This document shows, piece after piece, positions 1-8,222 of a DNA stretch of 64,000 bases. Made by a program: the position numbers and the translations under genes. The stretch comes from Arachidicoccus sp. (GTDB lineage: Bacteria > Bacteroidota > Bacteroidia > Chitinophagales > Chitinophagaceae): contig JAPWKH010000014.1 in assembly GCA_028283605.1 (NCBI GenBank), forward strand, positions 62,001 through 126,000, written 5' to 3'. The notes under the pieces were generated by a model, which was not told where the DNA came from, ran no database searches, and saw only the letters and a program-made list of their open reading frames with translations. The first letter of the stretch is position 1; every line of letters begins with the position of its first letter.

Positions 1-1011
1 TATAATTTTCCGCCATTCAGCACCGGCGAAGTAAAAATGATGCGCGGTCAAAGCCGTCGTGAAGTTGGACATGGAAACTTGGCTATGCGCAGTTTAAAAC
101 AAATGATTCCTACAGGAGATTATGCATATACTGTTCGCGTAGTAAGTGATATTTTGGAGTCAAACGGCTCATCGTCTATGGCAACTGTTTGTGCAGGATC
201 ATTAGCATTAATGGACGCAGGCGTTCCTATTCCAAAGCACGTAAGTGGTATTGCGATGGGATTGATTACACGAGAAGATGGCAAGTATGCAATTCTTTCA
301 GACATTTTGGGAGATGAAGATCATTTGGGCGATATGGACTTTAAAGTAACAGGTACGCGCGATGGAATTTGCGGTGTGCAAATGGACATCAAAGTAGATG
401 GCTTGAGCATGGATATTATGCGCGAAGCTTTGAACCAGGCAAAAGCAGGCCGCTTGCATATTCTGAATGCGATGTACGATGCAATTGCCGAAGCTCGCCC
501 GGATGTAAAACCACACGCACCACGCATGGTAAAACTGATTATTGATAAAGAATTTATCGGCGCAGTAATCGGGCCCGGCGGAAAAGTAATTCAGGAATTA
601 CAGAAAGAAACCGGAACCACTATCAACATTGAAGAAGTGGCAGATAAAGGCGAAGTGAGTATTTTCTCCAATAATAAAGAAGGTGTACAAAAAGCTGTTG
701 ATACTATTCGCAGTATCGTGGCTATTCCTGAAGTTGGCGATGTGTATGAAGGTACTGTGAAAGGTATAAAAGAATTTGGCGCATTTGTAGAATTCTTACC
801 CAAGAAAGAAGGTTTGTTGCACATCTCTGAAATAAGTTGGAAACGCCTTGAATCTATGGATGGTATTTTTAAAGAAGGCGATAAAGTAAAAGTGAAACTG
901 GTAGGCATTGATCAAAAAACAGGTAAATACAAACTAAGTCGAAAAGCTTTGATGCCACGACCTGAAAGGCAAGATGCAAATGGAGCACAAAACAATACTT
1001 CAGTGTCGTAA
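1..1011 (+). CDS. pnp: Polyribonucleotide nucleotidyltransferase (PNPase), C-terminal part, cut by window edge
   Basis: Phosphorolytic 3'-5' exoribonuclease of mRNA turnover, cytosolic. The reading frame is open from base 1 (it begins with residues [12 protein letters not shown], typical of the second RNase PH domain), so the ATG at 37 is internal. In order one sees the end of RNase PH domain 2 (GHGNLA), a KH domain with the [14 protein letters not shown] loop, and an S1 domain starting at [21 protein letters not shown], followed by a short polar tail. The 5' portion lies outside the window. A strong hairpin terminator follows at 1042-1075. Identity is very secure; only the N-terminal half is unseen. 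Confidence 0.97.
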   Translation, partial: YNFPPFSTGEVKMMRGQSRREVGHGNLAMRSLKQMIPTGDYAYTVRVVSDILESNGSSSMATVCAGSLALMDAGVPIPKHVSGIAMGLITREDGKYAILSDILGDEDHLGDMDFKVTGTRDGICGVQMDIKVDGLSMDIMREALNQAKAGRLHILNAMYDAIAEARPDVKPHAPRMVKLIIDKEFIGAVIGPGGKVIQELQKETGTTINIEEVADKGEVSIFSNNKEGVQKAVDTIRSIVAIPEVGDVYEGTVKGIKEFGAFVEFLPKKEGLLHISEISWKRLESMDGIFKEGDKVKVKLVGIDQKTGKYKLSRKALMPRPERQDANGAQNNTSVS

Positions 1012-1041
1012 ATAGTAAAACAGATATTTATTTTTATCATT

Positions 1042-1080
1042 GAAAGCAGCCTATTTTATATTGTAGGCTGCTTTCATTTT
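1042..1080. terminator. Bidirectional rho-independent terminator between pnp and the RES toxin
   Basis: A perfect 12-bp stem (GAAAGCAGCCTA / TAGGCTGCTTTC, 1042-1053 and 1064-1075) with a 10-nt AT-rich loop is followed by a T-rich stretch. It lies between convergent genes and overlaps the stop codon of the toxin gene on the minus strand, so it probably serves both. Confidence 0.85.
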
Positions 1081-1535
1081 TGGAAGAGGCGTTTATCAAA
1101 TTCAAACTTTTCTGTTTTTGTAATTTTTATATAACGAAAATCAGGGTGATTTGGATTTATTAAATAATTAAAATCTCCGGGAACTACAACGGACGGAACT
1201 TTCAAGATAAGATAATTATTTGCTTGTAAAAAGCTATCGCCTATTTCTTGCGTAGAATATCCATAAGGAATGTCTTTCCAATCAGCAGGAAGTGTATTTG
1301 GTTTTATTTCTTCAATGGCTATATCATCCGGAATGTAAATAGTAACCAAGTAATAATCATTGGGAATAATTCCAAGCGGTATATGCACCGCAATTTCCGT
1401 AGTACATAATGCTCTTGATTCACTTGTATAAATTACGGGAAAGCCCTTTTTATTCCACCGGCCGCCGGCAAGTTCTGCTCCTTTACCGGATAGATCATTT
1501 TTGTATTTTCCCTTACATAATCTGTAAACTGTCAT
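1074..1535 (-). CDS. RES-domain toxin (NAD+-degrading), toxin of a RES/Xre module
   Basis: RES toxins (MbcT/ParT type) deplete NAD+ by phosphorolysis or hydrolysis and arrest growth unless bound by an Xre-type antitoxin. The 153-aa protein shows the family hallmarks: an N-terminal VYRLCK, the GGRWNKKGFPVIYTS core carrying the RES-type Arg, TSESRALCTTEIAVH with the conserved Glu, and a C-terminal NPNHPDFRYIKI. It overlaps the upstream antitoxin gene by one base (TAATG), indicating translational coupling in a two-gene operon. Length is normal for the family. The call rests on motif recognition and on the adjacent antitoxin. Confidence 0.9.
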   Translation of the reverse strand: MTVYRLCKGKYKNDLSGKGAELAGGRWNKKGFPVIYTSESRALCTTEIAVHIPLGIIPNDYYLVTIYIPDDIAIEEIKPNTLPADWKDIPYGYSTQEIGDSFLQANNYLILKVPSVVVPGDFNYLINPNHPDFRYIKITKTEKFEFDKRLFQK

Positions 1536-1984
1536 TAGGCTAAAACTCCTTGTTCTATACGAGTCAGTTCATCTTTGATAAGCCTTATTCCAAACGTATT
1601 ATCTAAAAATTCTTTTGGTGCAATGCTGCCGAGTGCTATATTGGTAGTTTGAAGCCACGTATTGAAGTTTTCCTGATTGCCGAATACTTCTATGCCGTAA
1701 TTAAAAAGCATGCTAAGCTCTAAAATTTTTTCTGAGTAGATGGGATCAAAAGTTTTATTTTCTTTTTTGTAACGCTGCATTGTACGTTCGGAAAGATGGA
1801 GAAAATCAGACCATTCATGTATATCAAAAGCGCTTTTGTCAACGATTGTTTTAAATGTTGGAAATTTGATTCCTCTTTTTATAGAGTTGATTAGTGAGAA
1901 TACATTATTGCTATCTGCAATAGTGTAAGCTATGGCAGGTTCATTTATTTGGTCGTCTTTGTCAGATTGTTTGTAGCTTTTCAT
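1535..1984 (-). CDS. Xre/MbcA/ParS-type antitoxin of the RES module
   Basis: A 149-aa protein with a central helix-turn-helix-like segment (SERTMQRYKKENKTFDP, about residues 65-82) followed by the C-terminal toxin-binding domain (DUF2384 type: FGNQENFNTWLQTTNIALG, then the LIKDELTRIEQG tail that plugs the RES active site). Antitoxins of this family bind the toxin and repress their own promoter. It is the first gene of the operon and lies 54 bp downstream of glnS on the same strand. Tandem 10-bp repeats just before its start (1996-2015) are a candidate operator. Confidence 0.9.
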   Translation of the reverse strand: MKSYKQSDKDDQINEPAIAYTIADSNNVFSLINSIKRGIKFPTFKTIVDKSAFDIHEWSDFLHLSERTMQRYKKENKTFDPIYSEKILELSMLFNYGIEVFGNQENFNTWLQTTNIALGSIAPKEFLDNTFGIRLIKDELTRIEQGVLA

Positions 1985-1995
1985 TTCTCAATTTT

Positions 1996-2015
1996 ACACA
2001 AATTTAGACAAATTT
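1996..2015. promoter_or_regulatory. Candidate antitoxin operator: two tandem 10-bp repeats
   Basis: Two head-to-tail copies of A(C/G)ACAAATTT (1996-2005 and 2006-2015), exactly one helical turn apart, sit 12-31 bp upstream of the antitoxin ATG in the 54-bp gap behind glnS. Placement fits autoregulation by the Xre protein. The region is AT-rich, so coincidence is possible. Confidence 0.4.
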
Positions 2016-2038
2016 CTTTTATTTTTTGACATTTGTCG

Positions 2039-3700
2039 TTATTTTTTTATTTCTTTTGACCAGCTGTCTTTAAGGTCGACGGTTCTGTTGAAAATGATGT
2101 GCTCAGTATCAGAATCTTTATCTTTGATAAAATATCCTTTGCGTAAAAACTGATAGGAAGCATACTCAGGATCTTTTAATAATTGCGGCTCTGCCAAAGC
2201 ATTATTAATTACTTGCAAGGAATTGGGATTTAAAAAATCCGTATATTCTCCTTCAATATTATCCATATCTGCATTTGTAAATAACCTGTCATATAATCGA
2301 AGTTGAATAGGCTTAGCGTATTTTGAACTTACCCAGTGAAGCGTACCTTTAGCTTTAATTCCCGAATTATCATTCCCGCTTTTTGTTTCTGGTAAATAAG
2401 AGCAATGTAATTCAATGATTTCTCCATTATCATTTTTTACTACTTCGTCGCATCGAATGATATACGCATATTTTAGCCGTACTAATTGTCCCGGAGCAAG
2501 CCGGAAAAACTTCTTGGGTGGATCTTCCAAAAAGTCCTCTCTTTCAATAAAAATTTCTTTTGTAAATATGATTTGGCGACTGCCGGAAATTTTATCTTCC
2601 GGGTTATTTTCACCTTCAAGTAATTCTTCTGCATTTTCCGGAAAATTGGTAATAACAATTTTCAAAGGATTAAAAACAACCATTCTTCTAAAAGCCGTTT
2701 TATTCAAATCCTCTCTTACAAAAAATTCGAGTAAGCTTAAATCAATCATATTGTCGCGTTTTGCAACACCAATGCGATCGCAGAAATCACGAATGGCTTT
2801 AGGAGTATAACCGCGCCGCCGCATGGCTGATATGGTAGGCATGCGCGGATCGTCCCAGCCGCTGACAATTTTTTCATTTACCAGTTTCAAAAGTTTACGT
2901 TTACTTACAACAGTATATGTCATATTTAAACGTGCGAACTCATATTGATGAGATGGGAATATTTCCAATTTCTCAATCAACCAGTCGTACAACGTCCTAT
3001 GTGGCACAAATTCCAAAGTACAGATAGAATGCGTAATATTTTCTATGCTGTCGCTTTGTCCGTGCGCAAAATCATACATTGGATAAATGCACCATTTATC
3101 TCCCGTACGATGATGATGAGCATGTTTGATACGGTACAAAAGCGGATCGCGCAGTAGCATATTTGGAGAGGCTAAATCAATTTTTGCACGCAATACTTTT
3201 TCGCCGTCAGCATATTTACCTGCACGCATTTCTTCAAATAATCGCAAATTTTCTTCAATGCTTCTTTCTCTGAATTGATTTGGAACTCCGGGTTGAACAG
3301 GGGTGCCTTTTTGTAAGGCAATTTCTTCACTTGTACTATCATCAACATAAGCCAAACCTTTTCGGATTAATTGAATGGCGAATTGATAAAGCTGCTCAAA
3401 ATAATCGGATGCATAAAATTCGTTTGCCCATTCAAAACCGAGCCATTTAATATCTTCCTTAATGCTATCTACATATTCTGTATCTTCTGTTATAGGATTG
3501 GTATCGTCAAAACGGAGATTTGTTTTACCGCCATATTTAATTGCCAGTCCAAAATTGAGGCATATACTTTTGGCATGGCCTACATGCAGATAACCGTTGG
3601 GTTCGGGTGGGAAACGCGTTAATATTGTTTTATATTTCCCTTCTTTTAAATCGTTCTCAACAATTTCTTCAATGAAATTCAATGATTTTTCTTCACTCAT
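2039..3700 (-). CDS. glnS: Glutamine--tRNA ligase
   Basis: Class I aminoacyl-tRNA synthetase charging tRNA-Gln. The HIGH-type signature PPEPNGYLHVGHAK is at residues 31-44 and the KMSKS-type loop VVSKRK at about 264-269. The two C-terminal anticodon-binding beta-barrels follow, with WVSSKYAKPIQLRLYDRLF before the end. The 553-aa length matches bacterial GlnRS without the extra YqeY domain. The sequence LRDPLLYRIKHAHHHRTGDKWCIYP is typical of GlnRS rather than GluRS. Its presence implies direct Gln-tRNA charging. It is followed by the RES/Xre pair on the same strand. Confidence 0.97.
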   Translation of the reverse strand: MSEEKSLNFIEEIVENDLKEGKYKTILTRFPPEPNGYLHVGHAKSICLNFGLAIKYGGKTNLRFDDTNPITEDTEYVDSIKEDIKWLGFEWANEFYASDYFEQLYQFAIQLIRKGLAYVDDSTSEEIALQKGTPVQPGVPNQFRERSIEENLRLFEEMRAGKYADGEKVLRAKIDLASPNMLLRDPLLYRIKHAHHHRTGDKWCIYPMYDFAHGQSDSIENITHSICTLEFVPHRTLYDWLIEKLEIFPSHQYEFARLNMTYTVVSKRKLLKLVNEKIVSGWDDPRMPTISAMRRRGYTPKAIRDFCDRIGVAKRDNMIDLSLLEFFVREDLNKTAFRRMVVFNPLKIVITNFPENAEELLEGENNPEDKISGSRQIIFTKEIFIEREDFLEDPPKKFFRLAPGQLVRLKYAYIIRCDEVVKNDNGEIIELHCSYLPETKSGNDNSGIKAKGTLHWVSSKYAKPIQLRLYDRLFTNADMDNIEGEYTDFLNPNSLQVINNALAEPQLLKDPEYASYQFLRKGYFIKDKDSDTEHIIFNRTVDLKDSWSKEIKK

Positions 3701-3782
3701 AAATATATAAATTCTTCTGCCTTTTTGTGAAGATACAAAAAACGGCTGTACAATAAATACAACAATAAATACCGGCGAATAT

Positions 3783-4760
3783 TTATTTCAATTCCCAGAC
3801 TAATGCGCTTGCGCCAAGAATAGCCGCATCCGATTCTTTTAATTCACTAGGTATTATTTGTACTTTATTTTGAAAAATAGGAAGCAGGTTTTCTTCCATC
3901 GTTTTTTTTGCAGGTTGAAAAATAAGGCTGCCTGCTTTACATAAGCCGCCAAATAAGATGATCGCTTCCGGAGAAGAAAACATTACGAAGTTGGCCAAAG
4001 CACGTCCTAATATTTCTCCGGTAAATGCATATGTTTCTTTCGCAAGTTCATCTCCTTGTATAGCACAATCATAAATTAACCGGCTGTCGATTTCATCTTC
4101 GTCATAATTGCGCAGTATACTAGGCTTGTCTTTATATTTATTGAGTAATTCAATTGCAGTAAGCGTTACGCCGGTAGCCGAAGTGTAGGTTTCCAAAGAG
4201 CCATGAGCTCCGGTAGACCAGTGTTTCCTTCCTCCGGGAATAATAATTGTGTGTCCTAGCTCTCCTGCAAAGCCATCGTGGCCATATACCAATTCTCCAT
4301 TAATTACGATCCCGCTTCCAACTCCGGTCCCAAGCGTTATCATGATAAAATCTTTCATGCCTTTTGCTGCGCCGTAAGTCATTTCGCCTACTGCCGCGGC
4401 ATTTGCATCGTTGGTAAGCGCTGCGGGCAAACCGAATTTTTCCTGAATTAAATCGGCCAAAGGTATTTCTCCTTTCCATGGGAGATTAGGCGCATATTCT
4501 ATTTTACCTGTATAATAATTCCCGTTTGGCGCGCCGATGCCAATGCCTTTTATTAATTTATCGATACCGAATTGATTAAGTGCAGGAAGTATTGCTTCGT
4601 GCAATTCATCTAAGTAGTCTTTAATGTTTGCATGTTTTTTTGTGGAAATGGCTCCTCTGTAACTTATTTCCCCTCTGTGATCTACTATTCCGAAAACGGT
4701 GTTGGTGCCTCCTATATCAATACCTACAGCCATTTGCTGCGAAATGGGCGTTGCTAACAT
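3783..4760 (-). CDS. ROK-family sugar kinase (glucokinase-like) with a degenerate zinc motif
   Basis: A cytosolic hexose kinase of the ROK family, probably phosphorylating the sugar imported by the permease encoded 30 bp upstream. Visible motifs: ATP-binding GIDIGGTNTVFGIVD (residues 13-27), catalytic Asp118 in LTNDANAAA, GTGVGSGIVING (144-155) and GELGH (166-170) with the conserved His. The usual CxCGxxGCxE zinc site reads HWSTGAHGSLE here (180-190), so all three cysteines are absent. The start may be Met1 or Met10. Substrate cannot be fixed from sequence; glucose, mannose, fructose or N-acetylhexosamines are all possible. Confidence 0.88.
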   Translation of the reverse strand: MLATPISQQMAVGIDIGGTNTVFGIVDHRGEISYRGAISTKKHANIKDYLDELHEAILPALNQFGIDKLIKGIGIGAPNGNYYTGKIEYAPNLPWKGEIPLADLIQEKFGLPAALTNDANAAAVGEMTYGAAKGMKDFIMITLGTGVGSGIVINGELVYGHDGFAGELGHTIIIPGGRKHWSTGAHGSLETYTSATGVTLTAIELLNKYKDKPSILRNYDEDEIDSRLIYDCAIQGDELAKETYAFTGEILGRALANFVMFSSPEAIILFGGLCKAGSLIFQPAKKTMEENLLPIFQNKVQIIPSELKESDAAILGASALVWELK

Positions 4761-4790
4761 AGTTTTAATTGTATTTTATATTATAATTAT

Positions 4791-6257
4791 TTAATGACCT
4801 CCTGCTGCAACCTTAACATCATAATCTATACCTTGATTCTTAAGAATTGCTTTCACTCTCCAGGCATAAAAAGCCAAATATAAGAAACAACACACAGGAA
4901 CGAAATATGAAAATTGAATACCAAGAATTTTAGGCGAAGCTAAATAGCCTTGCAATAAACTCATGAAACCTCCTCCCATAATCATCATGATTAATAAACT
5001 TGATCCTTTATTGGTATATTTTCCCAAGCCCGCAATGCCAAGCGTAAAAATACATGGCCAAAGCGTAGAACAGAAAAGGCCTACATTAATAAATGCAAAA
5101 ACGCTTACCATCCCATTGCTGAATATACCGATTAATAAAGCCAAAATACCCATAGAACTGAATATGAGTAATTGCCTTGCCGGATTGCCTTTGCTCAGAA
5201 TATCACATACAATCAAGCCCAATATATTTATACCATAAATATAAAATGGCGTAATATCATGCTGAGCAATTTTATTTACCAAAATAAATACACCAAACGC
5301 AATATAAGGCATTAAAAATCTTAAAACCGATTTTGCTCCTTGCGAAATATCAAAAGCGCCTACAGAGTTGGTCCATCTGCCAATCATAAGGCTTGCCCAA
5401 TACAGAGAAACAAAAGGTGCTATTTTATCTGTCTGGATTCCTATATGTTCTTTCATGAATTCCGGTAAATTAGATGCCGTACTTACTTCAACACCTACAT
5501 ATACAAATATTGCAATCATTCCCATTACTAATTGCGGATAGGAAAATACACTGGAGCGGTGGGTAATTTTTGATTTATTTACAGCCTCATCTTCTTCTAC
5601 TTTATCTAAATTTATTTTATTCGGTACGCTGGAAATTTTAAAAATAAATGCAACAAGTAAGAAAGCAGCGCCTAATATCAGATATGGTGTTTTTATACTT
5701 TGAATGCTTGCATGTGTATTGGCGGCACTTACAGAACCGAAAATTGCAATGCTGACAATGATAGGCCCGATTGTTGTACCAAGATTATTAATTCCCCCGG
5801 CCATACTCAACCTTTGTGAACCGGTCTGTGGATCGCCCATTATTACTGCTAAAGGGTTGGCCGCAATTTGTTGTAGTGCAAAGCCAAGGCCTACCACAAA
5901 TAAACCGGAAATAAACAGTGGGAAAGATGCTAATTGCGCTGCAGGATAAAATAATAACGTACCCACAGCAGAAATAATCAGCCCGACTGATATGCCGTTT
6001 TTGTAACCTAATTTATCAAGAATATCTATTTTCTTTATTTCGCTGATCAACATAAAAATAATGGAACCTATGGTGTATGCCAAGTAAAATGCGAATGAAA
6101 CTAACTGACTCTGTGCTTGCGATAAATGCAGATTTTCTTTAAATACAGGTATTAAAATGTCGTTACTGGCGGCTACAAATCCCCAAAAGAAAAACACGAT
6201 AATTAATGTACCGAATTGTCCCCAATTGGTTTTTTGTACTGTTTGCGTATTTTGCAT
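4791..6257 (-). CDS. Sugar MFS transporter, FucP/GluP type
   Basis: An inner-membrane proton-coupled sugar importer of the FucP branch of the major facilitator superfamily. The 488-aa protein has about 12 hydrophobic segments. It opens with FGTLIIVFFFWGFVAASND, the FucP-like first helix with its conserved Asn-Asp, and has PAAQLASFPLFISGLFVVGLGFALQQIAANPL in the middle. A charged cytoplasmic loop lies near residues 215-235. It is the first gene of a pair with the ROK kinase (30-bp gap), a common import-and-phosphorylate arrangement. No regulator is adjacent. Substrate unresolved. Confidence 0.9.
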   Translation of the reverse strand: MQNTQTVQKTNWGQFGTLIIVFFFWGFVAASNDILIPVFKENLHLSQAQSQLVSFAFYLAYTIGSIIFMLISEIKKIDILDKLGYKNGISVGLIISAVGTLLFYPAAQLASFPLFISGLFVVGLGFALQQIAANPLAVIMGDPQTGSQRLSMAGGINNLGTTIGPIIVSIAIFGSVSAANTHASIQSIKTPYLILGAAFLLVAFIFKISSVPNKINLDKVEEDEAVNKSKITHRSSVFSYPQLVMGMIAIFVYVGVEVSTASNLPEFMKEHIGIQTDKIAPFVSLYWASLMIGRWTNSVGAFDISQGAKSVLRFLMPYIAFGVFILVNKIAQHDITPFYIYGINILGLIVCDILSKGNPARQLLIFSSMGILALLIGIFSNGMVSVFAFINVGLFCSTLWPCIFTLGIAGLGKYTNKGSSLLIMMIMGGGFMSLLQGYLASPKILGIQFSYFVPVCCFLYLAFYAWRVKAILKNQGIDYDVKVAAGGH

Positions 6258-6330
6258 AAATGATTGTTTGTTATCAACTATAATAAATCGGCGCTAATGT
6301 ACTAAGGAATTATTATTTTATGTCAATAAT

Positions 6331-7695
6331 TTATCTGAATAACAATTCATACAACTCTTCAACCTTCGATAATGCTTTAATCTCTATATTGTAATGATTG
6401 GTGTTGTAGCCCTTTTTATTGTATCCTGAAATAATGATTTTTTCAAAGCCCAGCTTTTCCGCTTCCGAAATTCTTTGTTCAATTCTGTTCACGGCGCGTA
6501 TTTCTCCGTTCAAACCTACTTCGGCTGCAAAGCAAATATGCTGTGGCAAAGGAATATCTTCGTAAGATGAAAGCAACGCGGCAATCACAGCCAAATCTAT
6601 CGAAGGGTCTTCTACCTTTAAACCGCCGGCAATGTTGATGAATACATCTTTCGTTCCGAATAAAAATCCGCCGCGCTTTTCCAGTACAGCCAACAATAGT
6701 TGCAGCCTTCTTAAATCAAATCCGCTGACTGTTCTTTGCGGTGTGCCATACACACTCTGCGTTACAAGCGCCTGTACTTCTATCAGCAATGCACGCATGC
6801 CTTCCATGCTCGCGGCAATGGCGCTGCCACTGAGATTTTCTTCCTTCTGATGAATTAATATTTCCGATGGATTATTCACTGCTTGCATGCCATCGCCGGA
6901 CATTTCGTAAATGCCAAGTTCGGATGTGCTACCGAAACGGTTTTTCAGCGTTCTTAAAATTCTGTATGTGTAATGCCTGTCGCCTTCAAATTGCAACACG
7001 GTATCTACCATGTGTTCCAAAATTTTAGGCCCTGCAATGCTGCCGTCTTTGGTAATATGCCCGATTAAAAATACCGGTGTATTGGTTTCCTTGGCAAAGC
7101 GCTGAAACTCTGCAGCGCATTCGCGAATCTGCGAAATGCTGCCGGGAGAAGATTCTATAATATCGGATTGCAAAGTTTGAATACTATCTACAATGACGAG
7201 CTGCGGTTTCAGCTTTTTTATTTCTTTAAAAATAGATTGTGTGGATGTTTCGGTAAGCAGATAAAAATTATCATTCTTAATCTTGAGCCTATCCGCACGC
7301 ATCTTTATTTGTTGCTCGCTTTCTTCTCCGCTTATATAAAGTGTAGTAAGATTATTTAATAATAATGCTGTTTGCAAAAATAAGGTACTTTTTCCGATGC
7401 CCGGCTCACCGGCTACCAGCACAATACTCCCCGGAACAATGCCGCCGCCGAGTACACGATTTATTTCTTTATCGGAACTGATAATTCTTTTCTCGTTGGA
7501 AGATTGAATTTCGCTGATGGAGATAATTTTTGAATCGCGCTTTGGCGTATCGCTGTTATAACTTTTCCAGTTGGAATTATTTGACTGATTATCTTTCTCA
7601 ATTACTTCTTCTATAAAGGTATTCCACTCGCCGCAAGCCGGACATTTGCCCAGCCATTTGGTGCTCTCGTATCCGCAATGCGCAAAAAATGCTTT
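6331..7695 (-). pseudogene. radA: radA main body, cut off from its start codon
   Basis: RadA/Sms is a RecA-like helicase in recombinational repair and branch migration. This piece holds most of the zinc finger (HCGYESTKWLGKCPACGEWN), the linker, Walker A (GEPGIGKST), the KNRFG motif (LKNRFGST) and the Lon-like C-terminal domain. Reading upstream from the zinc finger, the frame hits TAA at 7696-7698 with no ATG. The normal N-terminus MSKIKTAFF lies about 500 bp away at 8191-8220. A GTG at 7420-7422 could start a 363-aa product that lacks the zinc finger and begins only six residues before the Walker A loop. The gene is probably inactive or makes a truncated protein, unless the frame at 7705 is rescued (see the small start entry). 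Confidence 0.85.
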
Positions 7696-7705
7696 TTATT
7701 GGCAT
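7681..7705 (-). other. Second, off-frame radA-like start at the left junction
   Basis: Immediately before the radA zinc finger the minus strand carries ATG at 7703-7705, then CCAATAAAAAGCATTTTTT, a shortened look-alike of the true radA start (ATGTCC...GCATTTTTT at 8192-8220). From this ATG the zinc-finger frame is missed by one base at a run of six T. A one-base shorter run would give an N-terminus fused directly to AHCGYES. It could be a remnant of the insertion event, a slippage-controlled start, or a homopolymer error in the assembly. Confidence 0.5.
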
Positions 7706-8190
7706 AATGAATACAAAAAAATTATATTAAAAAATTTTGCTTCGATTTCACAGCAACCTATCTTTCTATTGGAAGACTTGCTGCTGTTAACGTTGCAATT
7801 TCATACAATTCATTATTTATTGTTTCTTCATCAAAATATAATTCTTTGCAATTCATGGCAAGAAAAACAAGATAAGCAACTACAGCAACTCTTTTGTTTC
7901 CATTTTGTCTTATAAGCAAATAAAATAACCAAGCAGCTTTGGTTTCAACAGGAATAAATCCATCGATATGAAAATCCCAATCTGCCTTCTATCTTGTTTC
8001 AATAGATGATATCCTCGGAATATTCTTCTTTACTTTTTATTGTTGATGATTGTTTCAAATACCCAACCATTTGGCGCAATCATTCCCCTTTCTCATATCC
8101 GCAGCTTGTTGCAATGTACAGATAATTCCCAAGTTTCTTTTTACAACCCATAAATTTCCACCTAGCACTTCTACGTATTAAGCCTTCTTT
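7691..8190. mobile_element. About 500-bp insertion splitting radA
   Basis: The two halves of radA are separated by AT-rich DNA with no gene reading through. Both junctions carry the same 10-mer AAAAAATGCT (7684-7693 on the left, 8194-8203 on the right), as expected for a target-site duplication or a short repeat used in recombination. The ends share only a weak inverted match (GGCATAAT / GGCTTAAT). No transposase is recognisable; the only protein-like content is a decayed Fic/Doc fragment. Type of element unknown. Confidence 0.65.
7758..7988 (-). pseudogene. Remnant of a Fic/Doc-family (death-on-curing) gene
   Basis: A stop-free stretch of 76 codons with no usable start. It reads GFIPVETKAAWLFYLLIR, then NGNKRVAVVAYLVFLAMN and a C-terminal helix. 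This matches the core of Doc/Fic proteins, where the catalytic signature is HPFxxGNKR followed by a helix ending FLxxN. Here the HPF-x-D part is missing (the text goes from LLIRQ straight to NGNKR), and the upstream frame is closed by TAG. Further coding-like text (MIAPNGWVFET, around 8040-8090) sits in other frames upstream. Either a dead toxin or a relic of the element that entered radA. Confidence 0.5.
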
Positions 8191-8220
8191 AGAAAAAAAT
8201 GCTGTTTTTATTTTGGACAT
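8191..8220 (-). pseudogene. radA: 5' fragment of radA (start codon and first residues)
   Basis: An ATG at 8218-8220 begins MSKIKTAFF, the standard N-terminus of Bacteroidota RadA that should run into CxHCGYES. It then continues into unrelated sequence (SKEGLIRRSARW) and stops at 8080. It lies 2 bp after the amidase stop codon, so radA was the second gene of that operon. The first cysteine codon of the zinc finger is missing from both halves. Confidence 0.8.
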
Positions 8221-8222
8221 TC

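Noticed and set aside
7646-7915. 89-codon plus-strand open frame in the radA insertion
   Set aside because: Low-complexity hydrophobic text that overlaps the radA zinc finger in antisense; no family resemblance, whereas the minus strand carries the Fic-like text.
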